This document shows, one piece after another, positions 44,521-52,854 of a stretch of DNA of 64,000 nucleotides. Under the pieces are notes generated by a model. That model was not told where the DNA came from. It searched no databases and saw only the letters and a list, made by a program, of their open reading frames with translations. Source of the stretch: Bryobacterales bacterium (GTDB lineage Bacteria > Acidobacteriota > Terriglobia > Bryobacterales > Bryobacteraceae). The position numbers and the translations under genes are program-made. Each line of letters begins with the position of its first letter. Position 1 is the first letter of the stretch. The stretch lies in NCBI GenBank assembly GCA_003162425.1, contig PMOK01000064.1, positions 1 to 64,000 on the forward strand, in the 5' to 3' direction.

Positions 44521-46672
44521 GGACCGAATCGACCGCGAACTGCGCACCTGCAGCATGGCATGTGGTGCAGCTCTCTCCCAACGAATTGGTATTCGCCAGG
44601 AAATGGGCAGCTTCGGGCTTCGAAGCGTGACATCCGCTGCAAGCCGACGAAACGGGTTGCACCGTCGGATTGATCCAGTACTGTGGATTGGTCACCAGAT
44701 TCAGGCCAATCGGCAGGTTCGCCTCGGAGCTGTTGACGTGGCACATAGAGCATATCTGGGTGTTGCCGGTGGCACCATCCCCGTACATCACAGGGTAAAG
44801 TGTACCGCTGAAATCGACAACCCTTCCGTTGTGCGAAATCATTATGTAGCTGGCGCCCTGCGCCGCCAGATTCACGCCGGTGTGAATTCGATGCACCATG
44901 AAGTTAAAATTCAACGATTGCGCAGGCTGGGCCAGAATAGCCGGGACGGTCGATTGTGCCCGAGTGGCCGAATCCGTCAGCGAAGGATTGTGGCACATGA
45001 TGCAGTATTCGGGATCATTCCGCCGCGCGCCATGCCCGTTGAGATTTACGTGGCATTGGTTGCAGTTGGCTTGCGCCACTACTGTGCGGCGGTCCACCAC
45101 CGGTGAGCCGTCCACGGAGAAGTACACCACCTGATTCTGGGTTCCGCTTTCGACTTGCTGAGCCGAGTTGGTACCCGACAGAATGTTCTCCAACCGTTCG
45201 GACTCAACAGCGATGGCATACGTTCCGGTGGCTTTGGCCGGAATCGCATGCAGGAACGTGTATGTGCAGTTGCTGCCGGAGTCGCAGGTTGCCACGGTAC
45301 CATCCTCGCTCACGATCCCCGGTGTGGTGACATCGCTGCCGAAGCTGGTGTAGCCGTAATCGGTGGTCGGACCGGCCATAGTGAAGCCGAGATCCTCCAG
45401 GTCGGACATTTTGAGTACGTTGCCTTTCGTATCTTTGATGGTGAATTTCACCACCGGCTTCTCACCGGCCAAAGTGTTCGTTACGCCCGTAATATGTATG
45501 GCATCGCCGGTTATCAGCGTATCCGGGTTCTGCGGATACGTGAGCGCCGTGTCAGCGGCCGTCACGTGCGCTCCCTGGATGGAGGCATCGAATGGCAGCT
45601 CGCCCTGGGGAACGTGACAATTGTGGCACTGCGTGTCATCCGGCTGGAATCCGCCAGGGTGGTTGGCGCCGGTGGCGAAGTTGACATCGTCATGGCAGGA
45701 CCCGCAGGCAACCCTACTCGGCGTGGTCATAAATGCCGTGGCCTGCGCCGCGCCCGTGGTTTGGCTATGGCAAACTTCGCAACGCTGGACAGTGGCGGGA
45801 TCAACTACTGTGGAAAAGTCGCTGATAAAACCCATATAACCGGCGATCTGATAAGGTACACCCTTTGTCGTCGCGGTGCCAACCACGCTGGGTAACGATG
45901 ACCCCATGTGGATCTTGTGCGCCATCACCTTGAGGTCCAGTGAATTGCCGGTGGTCGGATCGGCGTTTTGCGGTTGATGGCAAAGAACACACATCTCCAT
46001 GCCGTGGGCATAGCCGCCGTGGAACGCCAACTCGCTGTGGCAGGTGTTGCAGCTCGCGGTGCGGATCACATCGCGCGTTACGGTAACCGCCGCACCATTA
46101 GGAACGAAGTTGAAGGTGGTGCCGGCATAGCTGGTGCCCAGGTTGAATGCAGTGAGATCGCGGTTGCCATCAACGGCGACTGTAGTGGTCGCGGCTGCTT
46201 CAAATCCCGCCGGAGCCTTAGCCGTGAAAGTGTATGTATATTGCCCATTACCCAACGATGTGGGCGGCTTGCCCAACTCGAAACCCGGGCGAGTGATTGT
46301 ACCCAACGCCTTGCCGCTTGCCGACGAAGTCGTATAGGCGACATATTGGGCCTGACCCGTGGGGATGTAAGACGCGACATAGGCCAGCGAGACTGCACCC
46401 GGAGTGGTCACGCCGGCTGCATCCAGAGGCAACCCCGCGGGATCCGTCAGGGTGTACGTCACGGTTATAGTGCCGTCGCTCGCGATTTTCGCCGAGTTTA
46501 TGGTAATCACCAGTCCCGGCCGCGCGAAATCGATTACGCTCTGCGCCGCGTAAAACGCCTTCTGATGCTTGTTGTACGGGGATGTACTCCCACTCTGCAA
46601 TCCAATTGCACCTAACAACAAAGCGAAGGCGAGAAAGATTCGGGTCAGTCGGCCCGGAGAAATAAAAGTCAT
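44510..46672 (-). CDS. OmcA/MtrC-family decaheme cytochrome, copy 2
   Basis: 720 residues. The ATG at 46672 has the same AAGGAG leader as copy 1 and starts the same hydrophobic N-terminus. Ten haem motifs in two groups of five: CNTCH, CVLCH, CEVCH, CGSCH, CHNCH, then CNQCH, CIMCH, CSMCH, CSGCH, CTTCH. It aligns with copy 1 along its length, with the most differences in the beta-rich parts. It is followed by the mtrA remnant, so it depends on the barrel and mtrA of the downstream copy, if it is used at all. Confidence 0.9.
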   Translation of the reverse strand: MTFISPGRLTRIFLAFALLLGAIGLQSGSTSPYNKHQKAFYAAQSVIDFARPGLVITINSAKIASDGTITVTYTLTDPAGLPLDAAGVTTPGAVSLAYVASYIPTGQAQYVAYTTSSASGKALGTITRPGFELGKPPTSLGNGQYTYTFTAKAPAGFEAAATTTVAVDGNRDLTAFNLGTSYAGTTFNFVPNGAAVTVTRDVIRTASCNTCHSELAFHGGYAHGMEMCVLCHQPQNADPTTGNSLDLKVMAHKIHMGSSLPSVVGTATTKGVPYQIAGYMGFISDFSTVVDPATVQRCEVCHSQTTGAAQATAFMTTPSRVACGSCHDDVNFATGANHPGGFQPDDTQCHNCHVPQGELPFDASIQGAHVTAADTALTYPQNPDTLITGDAIHITGVTNTLAGEKPVVKFTIKDTKGNVLKMSDLEDLGFTMAGPTTDYGYTSFGSDVTTPGIVSEDGTVATCDSGSNCTYTFLHAIPAKATGTYAIAVESERLENILSGTNSAQQVESGTQNQVVYFSVDGSPVVDRRTVVAQANCNQCHVNLNGHGARRNDPEYCIMCHNPSLTDSATRAQSTVPAILAQPAQSLNFNFMVHRIHTGVNLAAQGASYIMISHNGRVVDFSGTLYPVMYGDGATGNTQICSMCHVNSSEANLPIGLNLVTNPQYWINPTVQPVSSACSGCHASKPEAAHFLANTNSLGESCTTCHAAGAQFAVDSVHAQ

Positions 46673-46872
46673 GGTATAACTCCTTCCCAATGCAGCCCTC
46701 CCGTGCAGTCATTAGTCCAAAGGAAGCCAACATAGGCTCAATAGGTTACGACCTGGGCGAAAAGACCATAAACCCCCACAATTGGGGCAATAGCCTAATT
46801 TGAGTGAAATCCCCCAGCGGGTTCCCCCTCACCTCATACTTTTCCCTGGGGGCTTCCCTTGGAAACTGGACC
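46673..46872 (-). promoter_or_regulatory. Leader of omcA-like copy 2 and shared divergent promoter region
   Basis: Homologous to 44033-44238. CCCCA/TGGGG pairs around ATTG, and the GGCTATTGCC word is kept. The outer hairpin of copy 1 is less well kept. The region also lies just upstream of the divergent P-type ATPase gene. Confidence 0.55.
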
Positions 46873-46895
46873 ACAAGTTGCACTCAGGAAACGAT

Positions 46896-48815
46896 ATGGC
46901 CTGGACGGAGACTGGTCGCAGAGTGCAAGAAGAAACAGGACCGCTGTCTAGCGAACAGCCGAGGCCCGGCCGCAGCCGCATTCAACGCGAAGCATATATC
47001 GCTGGACTAGCTGCTTTTTCGATCGGACTTCACCTCGTCCTGCGCTATGGCTTCACATTGCATTGGTTCGAATATACTCTTCCACTGCTAGTGGCTCTTC
47101 TTGTCGGCGGAATACCCCTCATAATCGATTTGGCCAAGCGTCTCGTCCGCGGGGAGTTCGGATCGGACCTGCTGGCTGGCGCATCCATTGTTACCGCGGT
47201 AGCGATGGGCGAGTACTTGGTGGCTACTATTGTCGTGCTGATGCTCTCGGGCGGCACGGCGCTCGAACAATATGCCACTCACCGCGCCTCCTCGGTGCTG
47301 GGAGCGCTTGCCAAGCGCATGCCTCAGACCGCGCATCGCAGGCGAGGCTCAACGTTCAGCGATGTTACGCTGTGCGAAATCGCACTCGGTGACCGTCTTA
47401 TCGTACTGCCGCACGAGATTTGCCCGGTGGATGGAACAGTGATCGAAGGACTCGGAACAATGGACGAGTCCTATCTGACGGGCGAGCCGTTTGTCATGTC
47501 CAAGACGCCGGGTGCGCAAGTGCTTTCCGGATCGATCAACGGAGACAACGCGCTCACCATCTCGGTGGTCAGGCTGCCGGTGGATTCCCGCTACGCGAAA
47601 ATCATGCAGGTGATGCAAGCCTCCGAACAGGACCGTCCACGGCTACGCCGGATCGCCGACCGGTTGGGCGCATGGTACACACCGCTCGCAGTCGCGGTGG
47701 CTTTGGTCGGCTGGATTGTGGGCGGCGATCCACATCGATTCCTGGCCGTGATGGTAATCGCAACGCCGTGCCCGTTATTGATCGCCATTCCGATTGCGAT
47801 AATCGGCGCTATTTCCGTCTCGGCGCGAACCGGCATCATCATCAAGAACCCGGGCGTACTGGAGCAGATCGACCGCTGCCGCACGCTGATCTTCGACAAA
47901 ACCGGAACGCTGACATACGGGAAACCGGCGCTCACCGAGATTGTCGCCGCTCCGGGGTTTGACGCCGATGAAGTGCTGCGGCTCGCCGCCAGCCTGGAGC
48001 GCTACTCCAAGCATCCGTTAGCCGGCGCGATCCTGGTTGCCGCGGAGGCAAAGCATCTGGCGCTCGATCCGGTTCGTCTGATCAGCGAGAAACCGGGCGA
48101 AGGGCTCCAAGGAGTGGCGGGCGCTGAGACGGTGGAAATCACGGGCCGAAACAAGATTCTCGGGTCCGGCGGTGCTTCGATCGAGGAGTTGCCGGCAGCG
48201 GGATCCGGCTTGGAATGTTTGGTCTTCATCGGTGGCCGGTTCGCCGCCGCGCTCCGCTTCCGGGATGAGCCGCGCCAGGAGAGTACGGCCTTCGTATCGC
48301 ACCTCAAACCCAAGCACCGCGCGCACAAGGTGATTCTGCTCTCGGGCGACCGCGAGTCCGAGGTCCGCTACCTGGCGGATGCGGTGGGAATCACTGAAGT
48401 GCACGCCGGTAAGACTCCGGAAGAGAAAGTCGCCATCGTCAAGCAAGAGACGCTTCAGCAGAAGACGCTATTCGTCGGCGACGGCATCAACGACGCGCCG
48501 GCCATGCTGGCCGCCACAGCCGGAGTGGCCTTCGGACATGAGAACGCAATCACGGCCGAGGCTGCCGACGCAGTGCTGCTGGAGCCATCGCTCACCAAGA
48601 TTGACGAGTTGATGCATATCAGCCGGCACATGCGCAAGATCGCATTGCAAAGCGCTGTCGGCGGCATGGCTCTGAGCATGATCGGGATGCTGGCCGCCGC
48701 CACCGGGCACTTGGCGCCGGTGACGGGAGCGCTAGCGCAGGAAGTCATCGATCTGGCCGCTGTGTTGAATGCGCTGCGAGTCGCGATACCTCCCGCCGAG
48801 AAGACGGATTTCTAA
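46896..48815 (+). CDS. Heavy-metal P-type ATPase with TPC motif (P1B-5-like)
   Basis: 639 residues. The ATG at 46896 was chosen: AGGA lies 6 bases upstream, and the longer TTG start at 46800 would run through sequence that is homologous to a cytochrome leader. Blocks: TGE (TGEPF), TPCPLLIAIP as the membrane metal site, DKTGTLTYGKP with the phosphorylated Asp, SKHPLA for the HP site and GDGINDAPAM. TPC-x6-P is the P1B-5 type, linked to Ni/Fe export. There is no N-terminal HMA domain and no C-terminal hemerythrin domain. Divergent from the omcA-like gene. Confidence 0.88.
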   Translation: MAWTETGRRVQEETGPLSSEQPRPGRSRIQREAYIAGLAAFSIGLHLVLRYGFTLHWFEYTLPLLVALLVGGIPLIIDLAKRLVRGEFGSDLLAGASIVTAVAMGEYLVATIVVLMLSGGTALEQYATHRASSVLGALAKRMPQTAHRRRGSTFSDVTLCEIALGDRLIVLPHEICPVDGTVIEGLGTMDESYLTGEPFVMSKTPGAQVLSGSINGDNALTISVVRLPVDSRYAKIMQVMQASEQDRPRLRRIADRLGAWYTPLAVAVALVGWIVGGDPHRFLAVMVIATPCPLLIAIPIAIIGAISVSARTGIIIKNPGVLEQIDRCRTLIFDKTGTLTYGKPALTEIVAAPGFDADEVLRLAASLERYSKHPLAGAILVAAEAKHLALDPVRLISEKPGEGLQGVAGAETVEITGRNKILGSGGASIEELPAAGSGLECLVFIGGRFAAALRFRDEPRQESTAFVSHLKPKHRAHKVILLSGDRESEVRYLADAVGITEVHAGKTPEEKVAIVKQETLQQKTLFVGDGINDAPAMLAATAGVAFGHENAITAEAADAVLLEPSLTKIDELMHISRHMRKIALQSAVGGMALSMIGMLAAATGHLAPVTGALAQEVIDLAAVLNALRVAIPPAEKTDF

Positions 48816-48822
48816 GCCGCTC

Positions 48823-48858
48823 TTGCCAGCACCGGCTGACTAGTGTTATAACTAGTCA
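48823..48858 (+). promoter_or_regulatory. Toxin-antitoxin promoter with overlapping palindromic operator
   Basis: TTGCCA at 48823-48828 and TTATAA at 48846-48851 form a sigma-70-like promoter with 17-bp spacing. A perfect palindrome with 8-bp arms TGACTAGT (48837-48844) and ACTAGTCA (48851-48858) surrounds the -10 box. This is the expected place for the antitoxin-toxin complex to repress its own operon. Confidence 0.65.
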
Positions 48859-48868
48859 GAGGAAGGTT

Positions 48869-49123
48869 ATGAGTTCCTGGCAGGTGCAAGACGCAAAAGC
48901 TCGTTTCAGCGAGTTCCTCGAGGCGAGCGTGAAGCAGGGCCCGCAAATCGTGACGCGCCGCGGGGTGGAAGCCGCCGTTCTGGTTCCCATTGAGCAGTGG
49001 CGCAGACTCCAGCAAGCGTCTCGCCCTAGCCTCAAGCAATTGTTGCTCGCTCGCGAGCCTCGTTTTGAAAACCTACCTTCGCTCCGTGGCAGATTAAAAC
49101 GCCGTGCGACCGCCGGTTTCTAA
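48869..49123 (+). CDS. Phd/YefM-family antitoxin
   Basis: 84 residues. WQVQDAKARFSEFLEASVKQGPQIVTRRGVEAAVLVPIEQW, seen in pieces here, is the classic Phd/YefM DNA-binding fold. The C-terminal tail would neutralise the toxin. Ribosome site AGAGGAAGG. The toxin gene begins 7 bp after its stop. Probably represses its own promoter through the palindrome at 48837-48858. Confidence 0.9.
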   Translation: MSSWQVQDAKARFSEFLEASVKQGPQIVTRRGVEAAVLVPIEQWRRLQQASRPSLKQLLLAREPRFENLPSLRGRLKRRATAGF

Positions 49124-49130
49124 GTAGTCC

Positions 49131-49538
49131 ATGTATCTGCTGGATACTAACGTAATATCTGAGCTCCGCAAGAACAAACCTCACGGTGGGGTTCTGGCCT
49201 GGATCGACACTATTGCTGACGAAGAAATCTTCCTATCTGCCTTAACGCTTGGCGAACTTCAAGCAGGCGTCGAGCTAACGCGACGTCAAGATCCTGCTAA
49301 AGCTGCGCAGATCGAAGCTTGGCTGGACCAAGTAGCCGGTTCCTACCAGATATTGCCCATGGATGGCCGGTTATTCCGCGAATGGGCTCGGCTGATGGAC
49401 GGCCGGCCCGATCAACTGCTCGAAGACGCGATGCTGGCCGCAACTGCCCGTGTCCATCGTCTAACAGTTGTGACCCGAAACACCCGGGACTTCAAACTCT
49501 TCGACGTTCCGGTGTTCGATCCCTTCCGCGGGAAGTGA
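49131..49538 (+). CDS. VapC/FitB-type PIN-domain toxin
   Basis: 135 residues with all PIN acidic sites: Asp in YLLDTNVISEL, Glu in LTLGELQAG, Asp in EDAMLAATA and Asp in TRNTRDF. The C-terminus FDVPVFDPF is typical. PIN toxins are RNases that cut tRNA or rRNA. It forms an intact pair with the Phd-type antitoxin upstream, unlike the broken pair at 35.2-35.7 kb. Confidence 0.92.
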   Translation: MYLLDTNVISELRKNKPHGGVLAWIDTIADEEIFLSALTLGELQAGVELTRRQDPAKAAQIEAWLDQVAGSYQILPMDGRLFREWARLMDGRPDQLLEDAMLAATARVHRLTVVTRNTRDFKLFDVPVFDPFRGK

Positions 49539-49545
49539 GGCACTC

Positions 49546-50478
49546 CTATGCCACGGCGCGCCGCTCGGGTTCGTAGCTGGAGAACAAGGCGTCCTGCATA
49601 GGCCGGTCGGAGTGGAAGTCGGCCAGCGCATCCGGAAATTGCGCGATCAAATCGGGCGGAGCCAGACGGCGCTCATCACCCAGAATTTGCTCCAACTGGA
49701 GCGCATTCGCTACCGACTTGCCGCCGACATCGTTGTTGGCGAATACGAACGTCATAGCGGAGTGCTGTTGGACATGCTCGATCCGCGGCTTCCATTCCAG
49801 CAATTCCTTCTGTGAATAGAGATAATCGTGCGCGGCGATAGGCCGGGTACCGCGCCCGAACTCGCGCTGCCAATCCTGCGGATTGCGCCCGTGCAGGCGA
49901 ACGTATCCAATCGGAGAGGTGACGAACGACGCCGGCGGCATGGCCTTCGTATACGCGGCCTGGTCAATGTTCGCGAAGCCGACATGATAGTCGATGAGCG
50001 TGCCTAGCGCCTCTTCGTGCATCCAGCTTTCGTGCCGCATCTCGGCAACCAGCGGAAACTCATGAAAGGTGCGGCGCAGCGCGATCAAGTATTCGCGGTT
50101 CTCCACGGTGTAGCGAAATGTCCAGGGGAACTGCATCAATACGCAGCCCAGCTTCCGTGCCCGCAACAGCGGCCATAAACCATCTTTGAAAAGCGCGACG
50201 TCACCCGCTCCCAGAAGCCGCTCATGTGTAAAACGCCGTCCGAGCTTCGCCGTAAACAGAAACTTGGGATTGTGAGAAACCTTCCGCAGCCACAACCGAG
50301 AGATCTCCGGACGCAGGGGCTGATAGAACGTAGTGTTAATCTCGACCGCATCGAAGTATCGTGATAGATCTTCGAGCGCATGAAAACCGCGTGGTTTCTG
50401 CCGTGGATAAACAACACCGTTCCAATGCGGGTACGACCAACCGGACGGTCCACAAAAGAGAGTTGGGGGGAGGGGCAT
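49546..50478 (-). CDS. DUF72 family protein
   Basis: 310 residues. The TIM-barrel-like DUF72 family is recognised by FCGPSGWSYPHWNGVVYP, the FYQPLRPE block, LGCVLMQFPWTF and YVRLHGRNPQDW. Ribosome site AAGGAG. The function is unknown. It converges with the toxin gene with only 7 bp between stops. Confidence 0.88.
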   Translation of the reverse strand: MPLPPTLFCGPSGWSYPHWNGVVYPRQKPRGFHALEDLSRYFDAVEINTTFYQPLRPEISRLWLRKVSHNPKFLFTAKLGRRFTHERLLGAGDVALFKDGLWPLLRARKLGCVLMQFPWTFRYTVENREYLIALRRTFHEFPLVAEMRHESWMHEEALGTLIDYHVGFANIDQAAYTKAMPPASFVTSPIGYVRLHGRNPQDWQREFGRGTRPIAAHDYLYSQKELLEWKPRIEHVQQHSAMTFVFANNDVGGKSVANALQLEQILGDERRLAPPDLIAQFPDALADFHSDRPMQDALFSSYEPERRAVA

Positions 50479-50535
50479 AATTTCTCCTTGTATTCGCTTC
50501 TAGTATAAGCGAACAAAAGGCGAAAAGCAAGGCCT

Positions 50536-51324
50536 TTATTCGATGGCGTAAAACTCGCCCGAACCGATGATCTCCGCCGGGCCGGTTAAATACACCGCAT
50601 CGTCCCATCGCACCCGCAACGATTCTCCCGCCGGAGTCAACACGCGCACTGGGCTGGCCGCCACTTTCCGCAAAATTGCGGCCACCGCCGCGCCCGTCGA
50701 ACCGGTGCCTGAACTCAGCGTCACTCCCACGCCGCGCTCATAGAAACGGACTTCGATGGTGTGCTGATCCACAGGCCGCACAAACGACACGTTCGTTCGT
50801 TTTGGAAAATGCGCATGCGCTTCGATCTCGCCGCCGATGGCCTCCCAGTTTGGCGGAAACTGATCCACCAACACAGCGCACTGTGGATTTCCGACATCCA
50901 GAATCGTAACATCGAGTGGACCTCCCCGAAGCGGCAACAGGAAATGAACCTGGTGTTCGTGAAATACCGGACATCCCATATTCATCTCGAATAGAAAATG
51001 ACGGCCGGTACGTTCGATCAGGCGCAAGTGCTTTGGTCCGGCGCCAGTCGAGATGGTGACCTCGCTCAAGGCGCGCCCGGAATCCATCAGCAGCGCCGCG
51101 GCGCAGCGGGTTCCGTTACCCGAAATCTCAGCTTCGCTGCCGTCCGCATTAAACAAGCGAATGGTCGTGTCGCGAATCAGAATCCAGCCATCCGCGCCGA
51201 TGCCGGTGTGGCGATTACAGATCGCACGTGCCAATGCCGGCAAGTCTCCAGCCGGTACTCGATCGGCCCAGCTCAGCAAAAAGTCGTTTCCCGCGCCGTG
51301 CGCTTTGATGAACGGGATGGTCAT
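50536..51324 (-). CDS. dapF: Diaminopimelate epimerase-family protein lacking the second catalytic Cys
   Basis: 262 residues, the normal DapF length. GAGNDFLL and SGNGTRCAAAL (Cys74) match the first half of the active site. The second half is VTLSSGTGSTGAA: Ser205 stands where the second catalytic Cys (ETLACGTGAC) is found, and the usual Glu before TL is Val. DapF normally uses the Cys pair to convert LL- to meso-diaminopimelate for lysine and peptidoglycan. It is third in an operon with a glycosyltransferase and a sugar kinase. It may be a family variant or another racemase/epimerase. Confidence 0.85.
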   Translation of the reverse strand: MTIPFIKAHGAGNDFLLSWADRVPAGDLPALARAICNRHTGIGADGWILIRDTTIRLFNADGSEAEISGNGTRCAAALLMDSGRALSEVTISTGAGPKHLRLIERTGRHFLFEMNMGCPVFHEHQVHFLLPLRGGPLDVTILDVGNPQCAVLVDQFPPNWEAIGGEIEAHAHFPKRTNVSFVRPVDQHTIEVRFYERGVGVTLSSGTGSTGAAVAAILRKVAASPVRVLTPAGESLRVRWDDAVYLTGPAEIIGSGEFYAIE

Positions 51325-51327
51325 GCG

Positions 51328-52854
51328 TCAGTCTCGCTTGTAGATTTCAATCACCGGCTCGCCATGCACCATGATGGTTTGAATCCGATAATAGCGTGGC
51401 CCGGTCTTGAAAGTTGACCTTTGGACGGCGGTGGCGACCGGATCGCCGGAAGTGGCGAGCACCCATTCTTCGTGCAGGAACAAATCGGGGCGCGTGGTGG
51501 CAACCATCCAGGCCGGTTCGTTCGCATCACGCAACGCTTCCCGCAGCGGAATTCCGGCCTCGCGAAGAACGGCCACCTTGTCATCGCCGAAGCTGGTGTA
51601 GATACCGGTGCCGGGACGGTATTCGGCGGCGAGCAATTGCGCAGCTTGGCGCGTCCAGGCACGGCGGCCCTCGGAGTTTACTTGCGATTCCTTCCAGCAG
51701 ATCCAATCATCCGGCTTTCCATGGATCAACCACGGCGCCACCGCGACCGCAATTACCGCCGCTGCGAGAATGGGCCGCAGGCGACTCGGCGCCAGCAATA
51801 CGACGCCCGCACCGGCAATGGCCAATAGCGGCAACGCGGACAGGGCGTAGCGGGTGTTGTAGTAACTATTGAACCAAAGCTCAGGCACGTAAATCGGGGA
51901 CTCGCCCGCGTACATGCGCCAGAGATAAAACGCTGGTGGGACCAGAACCAGCACCAGTGGCCAGAATGTACGCTTCCAAATCACTCCGGCCAATCCAAGT
52001 GTTGCGACGATTACCGCGCCCCATCCTGCGCAGATCCTCGCCGTGGTGCGAAAGAACAGCCACGCCTTTTTCCAGTCGTGATCGCCCGGACTCGGTGGCA
52101 TATGCTGATCGAGCGCGCGCTGATAAATGCCTTTCGCCGAGTACGGACCGTTGTAAAACTCGAGTGGATTCGTGTACAGCCACCAGTTGTGGGCCAGCCA
52201 GTAGATAGGAGCAAGCGATGCAATCGCGCCAAAGATCAACGCCGCCACCAGTCTCCGCCGGCGCGCGGCAAACAGAAAATAGAGAGCGACAAACGGAATC
52301 AGGAACCAGCCTTCATAACGCGAGAGCGACGCGGCCACGCTAGCTAGCCCCGCGCCGGCGACCGCCCACAAGGATTGAGTATCGCGAAACAGAATGGTGC
52401 AGTACAGCAGAGCCATGAATCCGGCCAGAAAGACCGGTTCTGTCATGGGCGTCGCCTGCAGGTACAGAAGATTCGGATTGAGCACCAAAATACCCAGCGC
52501 GGCGAACGCAGCGGCGCTTGATTCCATCGCCCGCCTTACGGCCAAGAACAAGAACGCGCCGGCCAACACGAAACACGCCGACGATGGAATGGCTCCAGCC
52601 AGGCCATTGCGCCACCAGGGATCGTACCGCACAAAAATCAGCGTCAATGCCGTCGGAAGCGGCAGCCAAGGCGACCCGATCTGGTCGTAACCGGGAGTGC
52701 GCGAATCCACAATGCGGCGCGAGATGTTCAAATGCGCTTCCGCATCACCGTAGTACAAGGTCCAGCCGGAATGATTTACGAATCGAGTGGCGGCCACGCT
52801 AATCGCAACCAGCGCGATCAACACTAGAGCCAATTCAATATGGGCGCGTTTCAA
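51328..52854 (-). CDS. Membrane glycosyltransferase, ArnT/PMT-like (GT39 superfamily)
   Basis: About 508 residues with around ten membrane spans. The first loop has YYGDAEAHL, where the acidic residue matches the catalytic Asp/Glu of PMT/ArnT-type enzymes that use polyprenyl-phosphate sugars. The TTG at 52854 overlaps the sugar-kinase stop by 4 bp and begins just before the first span, so it is the likely start; the open frame runs to 52947 but that would overlap the kinase by about 100 bp. The sugar and acceptor are unknown. Confidence 0.78.
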   Translation of the reverse strand: MKRAHIELALVLIALVAISVAATRFVNHSGWTLYYGDAEAHLNISRRIVDSRTPGYDQIGSPWLPLPTALTLIFVRYDPWWRNGLAGAIPSSACFVLAGAFLFLAVRRAMESSAAAFAALGILVLNPNLLYLQATPMTEPVFLAGFMALLYCTILFRDTQSLWAVAGAGLASVAASLSRYEGWFLIPFVALYFLFAARRRRLVAALIFGAIASLAPIYWLAHNWWLYTNPLEFYNGPYSAKGIYQRALDQHMPPSPGDHDWKKAWLFFRTTARICAGWGAVIVATLGLAGVIWKRTFWPLVLVLVPPAFYLWRMYAGESPIYVPELWFNSYYNTRYALSALPLLAIAGAGVVLLAPSRLRPILAAAVIAVAVAPWLIHGKPDDWICWKESQVNSEGRRAWTRQAAQLLAAEYRPGTGIYTSFGDDKVAVLREAGIPLREALRDANEPAWMVATTRPDLFLHEEWVLATSGDPVATAVQRSTFKTGPRYYRIQTIMVHGEPVIEIYKRD

